DNA from: a virus
DNA length: 30,011 nucleotides
IMG/VR virus record: IMGVR_UViG_3300050343_000143
Location: 1-30,011 of that record
Strand: one strand, 5' to 3'
Numbering within the stretch: the stretch's first letter is position 1; each line of letters begins with the position of its first letter. Shown piece after piece: positions 8,959 to 17,761 of the stretch. The notes beneath the pieces were generated by a model, which searched no databases, had not been told where the DNA came from, and saw only the letters and a list, made by a program, of their open reading frames with translations. The position numbers were made by a program, and so were the translations under genes.

Positions 8959-9309
8959 TTATTTACTGCTCTCAAATACTTCAGCGCCAACCGAAAACAA
9001 TTCTGCATACTTGGTCTCTGTGTTTACAAATTGTGCCTCTGCAAAATACCCTTTTAAAGAGCTTACATATCCTATTGGGTTTTTCTTGTAGTAAACAAAA
9101 TCTTCTGTAGTAGGGGCGGAAACACCCGTACCTGCATTTACTATTATATAGTAGGTAGAAGTTTCATCATTGTTTACTATTGTAGTTACCGGCCCCATCA
9201 TTACGTCCTCTTCTGTAGAGGCGTCTAAGTACCATATTATATCGTTTAAATCCAACCCTATTGGAGTATGATTTGCAAAATTTATTTGCATAGGTATTCC
9301 TGCTGCCAT
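8959..9309 (-). CDS. Small putative virion structural protein, 116 aa
   Basis: The protein starts MAAGIPMQINFANHTPIGL and ends KYAELFSVGAEVFESSK. It is predicted by eye to be mostly beta, with aromatic residues near the middle (YYKKNPIGYVSSLKGYFAEAQF). The C-terminal pattern, in which a strand reading KAELFSVGAEVFESSK closes the chain, recalls small virion proteins I associate with marine phages, but I cannot name the family. It sits between the beta-rich fibre candidate (11 bases upstream) and the ejection genes (30 bases downstream), which suggests a tail or baseplate-like part. The start follows a long A/T-rich leader (AAATAAATAAAAT) without a Shine-Dalgarno motif. Confidence 0.6.
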   Translation of the reverse strand: MAAGIPMQINFANHTPIGLDLNDIIWYLDASTEEDVMMGPVTTIVNNDETSTYYIIVNAGTGVSAPTTEDFVYYKKNPIGYVSSLKGYFAEAQFVNTETKYAELFSVGAEVFESSK

Positions 9310-9320
9310 ATTTTATTTAT

Positions 9321-10817
9321 TTATTCTATTATACAATTTGCGCCAGGGCAGCATATCTTAAACATTTTAGCCGCTATGGTTCCTGTTACATTTGAATTAG
9401 TTACTCTTAAAGTAGCCCTGTTTAGTGCTGTATAATCTGCTGCGGTATATTCCCACCATAAAACTTGATCGTATGTTGTCCCATCAACGTACATATCCGG
9501 TACACTAAAAGTAGTGGCAGCATTAAAATCACCTTGTCTTGTAGACATTTTTTGAGGGACTGGAGGGTTATAAATATACTGGTCTATACCTCCCGTTGCC
9601 TGGGTATTAGTTGGCAAAGTATTAGAGGGTTCAGTACCGGTCACATTGTCAAAAGGACCGGCGTTAGTTAATCCTGCAACTATCGTACCTGAAGTAGCTT
9701 TTTTAGTCCCAGTAGCATCCCCGTGTATTATTTCAAATTTAGTAGCTGCCCCTGCTTTAACTAAGAACACCAATAATCCACCCCCCGACTCTAGCTGTTC
9801 TACATAATCAGTTATTGCGTTTACAGGAGCGTTTGCTAGTGCGCCTCCACAAGGCACTGCTGGGGACGTCTGGCGAAATGTTATAGTAGTTGGCACTCCA
9901 GTTTCTATATTCCCAGATATAGTTGCGGTCCATGTTATATCAGAAGTGCCAGTATTATTAGGTATTATAAAATTATGTTGAGCATTACCGGTAGCGCCCA
10001 TAACAACATTGGTTACTACAGCGCTGGAAGTTGTTCCGTCACTCATAGAAATGCTATACGTAGCTCCGGGAGCACCTTGTACTGTCATTACGTAATTAGT
10101 GCCGCTAGAAGCTACAGTTCGGTTGTCTCCCAAAAATGCTGTGATTCCAGTAGCTGGGACTAAGATTACTACTTGTTTAGGAATTACTATATCAAAACTA
10201 TCTCCAGCCACATCTTGATCTGTAAATATATAAGTTACCGTATAGGTTATAGCTATAAGCTCGTCATTAGCCGTATATGTAGGTGTCTGAGTAATATTAT
10301 ATTGGCCTAAATTACCATTAGTAAGTTGTATGCTAGGTCCAGCATTATTAGGCCAGAAACTACCAGAAGCAGCGGCGTAAGTTCTAGTAAACAATGTCGG
10401 CGAAGTACTTCCCTCTACTCCCGATGCACTATACGGGGTGTTAGTCTCAGAGGGCGTAGTTGTTATCGTGTTAGAATCCACTAATGTCGTTAACGTCCCC
10501 GCTATATTTACTCCTGCTAGAACAGCATCTCCAATTATGCATAATCCTATATTAACATTATATGCAGGCATTACAGAAGCTGTATCATACGTAACTGTGC
10601 ATAAAACAAACTCTCCGTCCTGAGTAAAAACCACACTAGTAACACCTGCTAAAGGGCCATTCCAAGAAAAATCTCCTGCTGTTACTGTATATCCTGGATT
10701 GGCGGTTATTTTTATAACTGCCGTAGGGTAAAGGCTAGATATATTAGCCCCTTCTAATATAGTATATTGTACTACAGTAGCGGTGTAATTAAATTCTGAT
10801 GATAAATCTTCTGCCAT
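9321..10817 (-). CDS. Putative tail fibre or receptor-binding protein, beta-rich, 498 aa
   Basis: The chain is almost wholly Thr/Ser/Val/Gly-rich beta sequence with few charged residues, as in phage fibres and Ig-like domains. Residues about 20-130 look like one or two Ig-like units (ITANPGYTVTAGDFSW; FVLCTVTYD). Residues about 220-320 look like another (SISMSDGTTSSAVVT; ITWTATISGN). The last 160 residues form a different part with an aromatic cluster (QVLWWEYTAADY) and a cysteine-rich tip, KICCPGANCIIE. There is no signal peptide. It lies after the repeat gene and before a small virion protein, inside the tail module, so receptor binding or a short fibre is the natural guess. I cannot name a family. 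Cysteines at 88, 108 and in the tip could matter if the particle is oxidised outside the cell, but this is speculative. Confidence 0.55.
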   Translation of the reverse strand: MAEDLSSEFNYTATVVQYTILEGANISSLYPTAVIKITANPGYTVTAGDFSWNGPLAGVTSVVFTQDGEFVLCTVTYDTASVMPAYNVNIGLCIIGDAVLAGVNIAGTLTTLVDSNTITTTPSETNTPYSASGVEGSTSPTLFTRTYAAASGSFWPNNAGPSIQLTNGNLGQYNITQTPTYTANDELIAITYTVTYIFTDQDVAGDSFDIVIPKQVVILVPATGITAFLGDNRTVASSGTNYVMTVQGAPGATYSISMSDGTTSSAVVTNVVMGATGNAQHNFIIPNNTGTSDITWTATISGNIETGVPTTITFRQTSPAVPCGGALANAPVNAITDYVEQLESGGGLLVFLVKAGAATKFEIIHGDATGTKKATSGTIVAGLTNAGPFDNVTGTEPSNTLPTNTQATGGIDQYIYNPPVPQKMSTRQGDFNAATTFSVPDMYVDGTTYDQVLWWEYTAADYTALNRATLRVTNSNVTGTIAAKMFKICCPGANCIIE

Positions 10818-10835
10818 TTTTTATTTTTTAATTAA

Positions 10836-12032
10836 TTATGGAGTACAATTTGTAAAGTTAGGTTTCGCTAAGGTCCATTGTTCAGCTAAACGATCAAAAT
10901 GGGTGCAACTTGTTACATTTGCTACACTCCACCCAGACAAATTTTGGTTAAAACTATTTAGAGGATCTTGACCGGCGGGGTCGCGGGCAAACATCGATAA
11001 CATATTAACCACATTACTAACATTCCATGAGCTTATGTCTTGATTAAAAATACGGGTAGCATAAAACATACTTTGCATATTAGTTACACTACTGACGTCC
11101 CAAGAGCCAATATCTTGATCAAAAGCTATGGCGTCCTTAAACATTCGCTTCGTATTAGTCACGCTGCCTACATTCCAGCCAGAGATGTCCGCGTTAAAAA
11201 CAGTAGCACGTGTAAATATCTCCTCCATATTGGTTACGCTACCTACATTCCAATTAGCTATATCCCCGTTAAAAGCGCTAGCATCACTAAACATTCGCTT
11301 CATATTAGTTACACTAGAAACGTTCCAGGTAGATAGAGACTGATTAAAAGATTCTGCCATATAAAACATGTCTTCCATGGTGGTAACACTACTCACGTTC
11401 CAATTACCTATCGATTGATCGAAAGACTCCGCATCAAAAAACATACTGTGCATAGTGGTAACGCTGCTCACATTCCAGTTTCCAATAGGTTGGTTAAAGT
11501 TATCAGTTTGAGCAAACGTCCCAAACATGTTAGTTACACTACTAACATTCCAATTATTTAAGGGTTGATTAAACGCCGATGCTAAATTGAACGTTTGTTG
11601 CATATTAATCACACTGCCCACGTCCCAGTTAGAGATGTCTCCGTCAAAAGCATAAGCTTGAAGAAACATACCTTTCATATTCGTTACGCTACTCACATCC
11701 CAGCTATTAAGACTCTGGTTAAGACTTTCGGCGGAATTAAACATATATTCCATGGTAGTAACGCTGCTCACGTTCCATGAATTTAAAGGCTGATTAAAAT
11801 TCTCGGCGCCAGCAAACATCCCATACATATCAGTTACACTACTCACATCCCAAGAACTTATATCTTGGTTGAATATATCAGCGGAATTAAACATTTGTCT
11901 CATATCAGTCACACTACTCACATCCCAAGAGCTTAATGGCTGATTAAAATTATCAGTTTTTGAGAACATGCTAGCCATATTAGTAACGTTGCTAACATCC
12001 CAGGAATCTATGTTTTGATTGAATATCTGCAT
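10836..12032 (-). CDS. BspA-type repeat protein (DUF285-like), 398 aa, possible adhesin or tail fibre
   Basis: After only three residues (MQI) the protein enters 25-residue units of the form FNQ.(I/L)..W.VSSVTNM..MF...... Thirteen units of exactly 25 residues are followed by one unit with a 7-residue insertion (DPAGQDP region) and a 38-residue cap ending in FTNCTP. Such units are the BspA/DUF285 leucine-rich-like repeats known from surface proteins of Bacteroidota and other bacteria, where they mediate binding. The C-terminal cap with a Cys pair is typical of complete proteins of that kind. There is no signal peptide and no phage-specific head domain, so attachment to the particle is unclear. 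The gene follows, 17 bases later and in another frame, a tail protein that ends inside the same repeat type. It may bind host surface structures or decorate the tail. Acquisition from a host is likely. Confidence 0.8.
   Translation of the reverse strand: MQIFNQNIDSWDVSNVTNMASMFSKTDNFNQPLSSWDVSSVTDMRQMFNSADIFNQDISSWDVSSVTDMYGMFAGAENFNQPLNSWNVSSVTTMEYMFNSAESLNQSLNSWDVSSVTNMKGMFLQAYAFDGDISNWDVGSVINMQQTFNLASAFNQPLNNWNVSSVTNMFGTFAQTDNFNQPIGNWNVSSVTTMHSMFFDAESFDQSIGNWNVSSVTTMEDMFYMAESFNQSLSTWNVSSVTNMKRMFSDASAFNGDIANWNVGSVTNMEEIFTRATVFNADISGWNVGSVTNTKRMFKDAIAFDQDIGSWDVSSVTNMQSMFYATRIFNQDISSWNVSNVVNMLSMFARDPAGQDPLNSFNQNLSGWSVANVTSCTHFDRLAEQWTLAKPNFTNCTP
10953..12023 (-). repeat. Tandem 75-base coding repeats (BspA-type), 14 units
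   Basis: Each unit is 75 bases and encodes FNQ..(S/N)W(D/N)VSSVTNM..MF plus a five-residue linker; the last unit is 21 bases longer. The units keep the protein pattern strongly but vary at the DNA level (for example GTTACTAATATG beside GTAACCACTATG), so the array is old enough to have diverged. Two to three further units lie across the gene boundary at 12053-12277. Confidence 0.85.
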
Positions 12033-12049
12033 TTTTTACTTTTTAAAGT

Positions 12050-15000
12050 TTATATGGGTTGATTAATGCCTCGGAACATGCCGTACATATTAGTAACACT
12101 ACTCACGTCCCAATAATTCAAAGGTTGATTAAAAGACTGCGCCCCCGCGAACATGTCGTACATAGTGGTAACATTACTTACATTCCAATTATTAATATTT
12201 TGATTAAAAGTCCTGTTCATATAGAAGCAAGCTCGCATACTAACCACGTTACTCACGTCCCATGCTCCTATATTATTAAAATCACTTGGGAATATTCCAT
12301 TGTTTGGTTCCCATCCTGAAAACAAATAATCTATATTTGCGTTTGTTGCAAAGCTAGGAATATCTAGCACATCAGAAAAACTCATATTAGTTGCCCCATA
12401 ATTTTCACTAGATATAGCTCCAAAGCTTAATCTTTCAAATGCCATCGGGAATCCAAATTGCACTAGCTTAGTATAAAGTGCAGCTATAGAGTTAGATAGA
12501 TTACCAAATATTATTTTTGATGATCTACCAGATATTTCTATTGTATAAACACCTGCTGCTGTATATGTATGCGCTCTGTTAGCATAAGAGTTGACAGAAG
12601 TATTTCCGTCTCCCCAATTAATAACACCTGAATATGTTCCTGTAGCGTCATAGGGTAACTCTACACTTGTGGAATCTACTGTTGTGGTAACTTCAAAAGT
12701 AAGTGGACCTGTAGGATCCGAACAAATGGCATTAATATTATTGTATTGAACTACTTCTGTTATAATTCCGCTAGAGCTGTATATTATTATATCGTAACTA
12801 TCTGGAACAGTAGCAAGACTAGCGGGATCTAAGCTAGAGTCGTCCGGCCCACCTAGGTTACTGGGTACGTAAAGTCCCATTCCAGCAGAAGTTAAAGGCT
12901 GATCTGTGTTATAATCATACAATTGAGTACCCACAACTAATCCAGCTGTAGCAAAATATTTAAACTCAACTCCTGATTTAGCTACATTAGTATAATCGCT
13001 TAGGGCATTATAAAAGTTTTCTATTATACATTTAGCGTCAGGGGCGAGGGTTTCATTGGCTATTGTAACATCATTATTACCTATAATCTCATCCCAATTA
13101 GTCCATAAGAATAAATCTGCGTCTGGGTCTGTAGTAGAACCTGTGTTGCTGCAGGTAAGATCTATAAACGTAGTTAATAAATAACTTTGAGGGTCGGAGT
13201 CTGTTTCTGTAGGATAACCTATACCAAAAGCTTCATCACATACCGCTAGTGCTTTTATATAGTTAAAGTATTTTCCTTCTTTATTTTCAAACTCTTTTAC
13301 TTCACCGCCTTCTAAATTTGTTCTTATATAATTTACATACCAGCCTGGATTTTTTATTCTAAGCGAATTAGGCAGCCACCCACCCGCTGTAGTTTCAGCT
13401 ATAGAGTACCAATCTTCTGTGCCCGTCTTTTTGTATTCTAAAACTCTAGATTTTGTACCGGTATAATTTAAAGTTGTATAACCTTTTACTAAATTAGGTG
13501 ATTCGTTTATAAGAACATTAAATGAACTAATGTATTGTTCTCCATAAAATTTGTTATATATAGGATTTTCATTGTGAGCCCACATCAACCCATTTTTAAA
13601 GGTAAAATATCTGTCGTTTAAAGAAACCCCAGACTCAGGAACGAATGACTTTCTACTAGTCCAACCATCTACAGACTCTTTAAAAGATACAGTGGTACTT
13701 ATATAATTTTCTTGATCAGGTGGGTTTTGTATATTGTCCTCACAAGCAATAGCTAAGTTGTCCGCTTGAATAGGATTAAACTTAGTTTGCCAATCGGAAG
13801 TAAGATTAACTAGGGTTAAATTGTATAAACCTTTGTCGGCATCGTAAGATCCTATTAGTTTATTGTTTGCTTTTAAATTATCCGCAAAGAAATCACCCAT
13901 TCCTTTACTTGATATTTGTGTTAAGCCGTCTCTTGACAATCTCATAACACTGCCTCTATTCTTGTCTGTAAAATATAATCTAAAACCATAATCCGCAAAA
14001 GATTCCGGGTTTTTAGATATTCCAAACTCTCCCGCATAAGGTGTAGCCTGTCCTAAAACGTTATTGTTCGATGTAACATTAGCATTGCCGTCTGCATTAA
14101 ATAAGGCGTCTTTATTAGCTAGCACTCTAAAGCACTTGTCTTCGCAGAAAGTTATTAAATCGGTGTCCCTAGCATGTAACTTTTGTATGGTGCCATATAT
14201 AGGATTGAGATCCTTTGTTATAGGCAATGCTTGTATGAATTGATTTAATCTATTTATCCCCGATGTAGAATTGTATATTTGAGAAAATATATAGCCACTA
14301 CCCCTTCTCTCTTCTCCATAAGGGCCTGCTAATATAGAAGATACGGTAGCCCCTTTATCTATAGTAACCGCGTTGTAATCATCTCTAATTCTATTTGATT
14401 CTACTCCATTACCAAAGCTAAAGCAGTTATACCAATCTAATTCTACCGGGTCATTATATCCAGCTATAGCTAAAGCGTCACTGGCTTGATAATATAAATC
14501 TAGATCTACTGCCTCTTTAGGCTCTGTTTCAAATATAGCTGGGTTATTAGATGTAAGGAGCCTATTTCCCGCTGGAACAACCGGTTTTACAACTTGAATA
14601 GCTATATTAGTAGCAGCAGCTAACATGGTAGCATAGTTATCGCTAGGATTAGGAGCCCAATTTTCTTCAACTACTCTATCTAATTGCAACAAAATAGTGT
14701 ATCTAAAATTTCGTTTTAAACCTTCATTGGATACCGTACCTCTTTGGTTCCAATATCCTTGAGCTTTATCTACAACATATACTTCTGATTCAGTTTCATC
14801 ATCAATTTTTAAAAACCTTACGGAGGCGCCTGTAGTTAAAAATCCGTCGGGGGTGACTACCCTAGACGTTCTACCCCCTTCACCCTCCGGCTCCAGAGGA
14901 CCGGGAGCTGATCCAAACATTGAATTAAGATATACGGGGGGAACATTTTGTCCATTATCAGATCTTACTCCGGCCCAGCTAAATCCCACATATTTACTGC

Positions 15001-17758
15001 CCTTAGTAATAGGTTGATGAAATGAAAAAAAGAATGACCCATCTGGTATTGGATCGTTTATGTTAGAGCCTATAGGACCTGAAGAGGGGTTTGGACTGCG
15101 GGTAATATAAGGCCATCCGTCCATCCAATTATTTCTTCCCGCTACAAAATTTTTATAGGGAGCGCCTTTATAATCATTACCCCAATCAATCCAGTAAGGG
15201 CCATAGGTAAGATCGGCTCTGTCGGATGGTGTTTCTCCACCATTTAATGTAAAATCCTGGACCCCTAATACAGAATATTCTGGATCTAGCGCTTGAAATG
15301 AATCCATTATGTTAGAATCAAAAGAAAAATCTCTGGGTATTTTTACAAAAAACCTACCTTGATATTCTGGTTTTGTTTCTAACTTATCTTCAAAAATATT
15401 TATATTAAAAAAACTTCCAATTGATACGTTTGTTAAAAATTCAGCATCTGAACCTAAACCTCTGTTTAAAGTTAACTCATAAAGAGTTGTTGCGTTAGTA
15501 GGTTGGCTAACGACTCTAGATAATTGTACGTCGTATGTTTGAGAAACAAAATTACCCAAAGAAAAAGTAACTTTGTTACCATTAAATTTAGGGCCAAAAT
15601 CAGGATCAGAAGCGGGATTTGGGCCTATAAACGACAGAGCCAAAGCCCCAGAAACTATTATTGAATTATTTTCTACCCCAGCAGAAGACAAAGGCTTGTC
15701 CACAGTCTTTATAAAATCGGGCGCCTCATTAGATATAGACAAGACCCTATATCTTGATAATGAAGTTACTGGCTGATTATTGTCATGTTGCTTTTTTGTT
15801 ATTAAGTATGACTCTTCTGATATTTTATTTCTTTCTGAAGAAGGAAAAGACAGCCATACGTTACCGTCTTCAGCATCGTAATATCTATCTAATGCTAAAT
15901 TATAGTATTCGTTAGATGTTTCTTTTAAAAATATCTTATAGTGTGTTGCAAAGCTAGGCGGAGTATTTGTTGGCTGAGCTATAAGTCTATTGAACCTACT
16001 AGAAGAAGCAATACCTATCTGGGTTCCTGCTTCTTTGTTTGTAAAAACAGGAGTTTCTCTTCCATACTTATCCAGGTAAACAACACCGGCCTGATATGTT
16101 CTCATTGACTTTACAGAAAATACAGGAGAGCCAATGTCTCCTGCCTCGTATTCGTTAGCTAGGGAGCTTAAAATTAAAGAGGTGGTTGGCACGTTGTAGT
16201 TTTGCAAATAATTGCCATACACTATTCTATTACCTATTATTTCTTGAGCCTGAGCTTTCCTAGGCACATTATCCCACGGTCTTAATATCTGGTTACCTTC
16301 TATTAATGCTCCTATTATTTCAGTTTCCACTTCAAACTCGGTTATAAGATTTCCAGACGTATCGTACGACTCATCTTTAACTAAAGTATCCACGACATAC
16401 ACTGCAGAACTATTCGACTCTTTATAGAGAATATCAACTTCGGAGACATCTACATGGCCCCAATTTATGTCTTTTAATACAAGGCTACGGATAGTATTTA
16501 TCATACCTATATTATAACCCTCACTGGATTCATAACTAAATTCCCCCCCTAAAAAGGCTACCTCTGAAAAAGGCGAAAACGTAGAATATTCGTTATCAAT
16601 AAATTTCCATCTGTAAGCAAATCGAGGGAATATGTCTTTAAACATAGCGTCTTCTTCTTCCAACAAAGCTTCCCACGGTAGTTCAGTAATGTCCCCGTTG
16701 TCATCTATAAATGTTCCTATATCAGACGATATAGCTTGAATTTCAGCTTTCCAGTTTAAGCCATTAGCATTTAGATCTTCGACTAATCTTAAAGATACAC
16801 TATATTCCTGATCTGTAAAGTCAAAGTCGTTGGAGTCAAAAGTTAAGATAATCGTATCTCCAAGCAACCATGTATTAGGCTGTAATCCTGTTGAAGCAAA
16901 ATTTAAAAGCAAATATCCGTCCCAGTTCTCTATGCTAGTCTCATCATAATAATCGGCATCAGCCTCTATATTAGTTTCCCAATCGTATCTAGTGGGCAGT
17001 GAATTTCTAACTTCGGACACGGTGTCGTCTGGAGCATAAGTAAAATTTATTCTATCATCATTGTTTCCTGGGTTATATACGCCATAAAGCACAGGGCTCG
17101 CTCCCGTACCGGGCTGGTTGCCTCTGGAGCTAGCTGACATATCTAATGTAAGAGCGGTAAGAGGTGATTTTTTAATAACAGTTACATCTGCTTCATTAAA
17201 ATCAGGTCTGCCTGTTAAATTAGCACTATAGGTTTGACTTGTGCTGTCGTAATCTGGTATTTTAGTGTGTGTTACAAAGTTTACAGATCCTCTTTTAAAC
17301 TTATCAATATTTATTGTTTTAGGTTCAGAATTATTATCTGTCCAAAACAATAGATTGTCAATAACATTTATGCCCGTAATTAAATATTGTGTAGAAAAAT
17401 TTAAGACATTATTAGTGTCTACTATAACCGGCTTTATTTGCCCGCCTGCAAAGCTGTATTCAGCAATACAATCAGCTTCTGTAGAAGTTATAAACCAATA
17501 TATTTTATCTGTTTTGTCATCAACAAAGGATCCTATACATTTTGGGTTAGTTAAAGAATCTATATAGTCACTTGTCCATTGAGGCTTACCTCTTAGCTGT
17601 TGGTTACCCTTTACGTTCTGCAAAGAACCCATGTTACCGTTATCTGAGTTTGCTAAATCTAAGTTTAATGCATCTCGGTATTCACCATTAGGAACAAGTC
17701 TTTCGTCAAGATCTTTGTTCATCTTTCCAGATTGGAAAACATGTACAAATTCACTCAT
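12050..17758 (-). CDS. Tail-stabilisation/tail-hub protein with C-terminal PKD and BspA-type repeats, 1902 aa
   Basis: Residues 10-50 (SGKMNKDLDERLVPNGEYRDALNLDL, shortened here to DERLVPNGEYRDALN) are the hallmark of the tail-stabilisation family of crAss-like and many marine podovirus-type phages, comparable in place to P22 gp10 or T7 gp12, which closes the connector and forms the tail hub. The middle 1,600 residues are beta-rich and resemble propeller and Ig-type folds; segments such as IGSFVDDKTDKIYWF and NLLFWTDNNSEPK are typical of this family's propeller. From about residue 1685 the sequence changes to a PKD domain (WGDG at 1715-1718, HTY at 1730-1732) and then BspA-type repeats to the end. 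Those additions look like a host-derived adhesive tip. It follows the two ring-protein candidates with gaps of only 3 bases. The N-terminal call is firm; the function of the tip is inferred. Confidence 0.85.
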   Translation of the reverse strand: MSEFVHVFQSGKMNKDLDERLVPNGEYRDALNLDLANSDNGNMGSLQNVKGNQQLRGKPQWTSDYIDSLTNPKCIGSFVDDKTDKIYWFITSTEADCIAEYSFAGGQIKPVIVDTNNVLNFSTQYLITGINVIDNLLFWTDNNSEPKTINIDKFKRGSVNFVTHTKIPDYDSTSQTYSANLTGRPDFNEADVTVIKKSPLTALTLDMSASSRGNQPGTGASPVLYGVYNPGNNDDRINFTYAPDDTVSEVRNSLPTRYDWETNIEADADYYDETSIENWDGYLLLNFASTGLQPNTWLLGDTIILTFDSNDFDFTDQEYSVSLRLVEDLNANGLNWKAEIQAISSDIGTFIDDNGDITELPWEALLEEEDAMFKDIFPRFAYRWKFIDNEYSTFSPFSEVAFLGGEFSYESSEGYNIGMINTIRSLVLKDINWGHVDVSEVDILYKESNSSAVYVVDTLVKDESYDTSGNLITEFEVETEIIGALIEGNQILRPWDNVPRKAQAQEIIGNRIVYGNYLQNYNVPTTSLILSSLANEYEAGDIGSPVFSVKSMRTYQAGVVYLDKYGRETPVFTNKEAGTQIGIASSSRFNRLIAQPTNTPPSFATHYKIFLKETSNEYYNLALDRYYDAEDGNVWLSFPSSERNKISEESYLITKKQHDNNQPVTSLSRYRVLSISNEAPDFIKTVDKPLSSAGVENNSIIVSGALALSFIGPNPASDPDFGPKFNGNKVTFSLGNFVSQTYDVQLSRVVSQPTNATTLYELTLNRGLGSDAEFLTNVSIGSFFNINIFEDKLETKPEYQGRFFVKIPRDFSFDSNIMDSFQALDPEYSVLGVQDFTLNGGETPSDRADLTYGPYWIDWGNDYKGAPYKNFVAGRNNWMDGWPYITRSPNPSSGPIGSNINDPIPDGSFFFSFHQPITKGSKYVGFSWAGVRSDNGQNVPPVYLNSMFGSAPGPLEPEGEGGRTSRVVTPDGFLTTGASVRFLKIDDETESEVYVVDKAQGYWNQRGTVSNEGLKRNFRYTILLQLDRVVEENWAPNPSDNYATMLAAATNIAIQVVKPVVPAGNRLLTSNNPAIFETEPKEAVDLDLYYQASDALAIAGYNDPVELDWYNCFSFGNGVESNRIRDDYNAVTIDKGATVSSILAGPYGEERRGSGYIFSQIYNSTSGINRLNQFIQALPITKDLNPIYGTIQKLHARDTDLITFCEDKCFRVLANKDALFNADGNANVTSNNNVLGQATPYAGEFGISKNPESFADYGFRLYFTDKNRGSVMRLSRDGLTQISSKGMGDFFADNLKANNKLIGSYDADKGLYNLTLVNLTSDWQTKFNPIQADNLAIACEDNIQNPPDQENYISTTVSFKESVDGWTSRKSFVPESGVSLNDRYFTFKNGLMWAHNENPIYNKFYGEQYISSFNVLINESPNLVKGYTTLNYTGTKSRVLEYKKTGTEDWYSIAETTAGGWLPNSLRIKNPGWYVNYIRTNLEGGEVKEFENKEGKYFNYIKALAVCDEAFGIGYPTETDSDPQSYLLTTFIDLTCSNTGSTTDPDADLFLWTNWDEIIGNNDVTIANETLAPDAKCIIENFYNALSDYTNVAKSGVEFKYFATAGLVVGTQLYDYNTDQPLTSAGMGLYVPSNLGGPDDSSLDPASLATVPDSYDIIIYSSSGIITEVVQYNNINAICSDPTGPLTFEVTTTVDSTSVELPYDATGTYSGVINWGDGNTSVNSYANRAHTYTAAGVYTIEISGRSSKIIFGNLSNSIAALYTKLVQFGFPMAFERLSFGAISSENYGATNMSFSDVLDIPSFATNANIDYLFSGWEPNNGIFPSDFNNIGAWDVSNVVSMRACFYMNRTFNQNINNWNVSNVTTMYDMFAGAQSFNQPLNYWDVSSVTNMYGMFRGINQPI
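12053..12277 (-). repeat. BspA-type repeat units at the C-terminus of the tail-stabilisation protein
   Basis: The last 75 residues of the upstream gene contain one diverged unit (AWDVSNVVSMRACF), two regular units (NWNVSNVTTMYDMF; YWDVSSVTNMYGMF) and then a shortened linker RGI followed by NQPI and the stop. The final linker is three residues shorter than the usual spacing, and the array breaks off just where the next W.V core would follow. Confidence 0.8.
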
Positions 17759-17761
17759 ATA

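Noticed and set aside
11040-11780. Plus-strand frames over the repeat region (HIRYATHIPA-type products)
   Set aside because: They are periodic only because the minus-strand gene is a repeat array; every plus-strand frame in the window has this shadow character.
10953-12277. CRISPR array
   Set aside because: The repeats are 75 bases, contiguous, coding and diverged, without unique spacers.
10836-12277. Diversity-generating retroelement target
   Set aside because: No reverse transcriptase gene and no adenine-specific variation between template and variable copies can be seen in this window.
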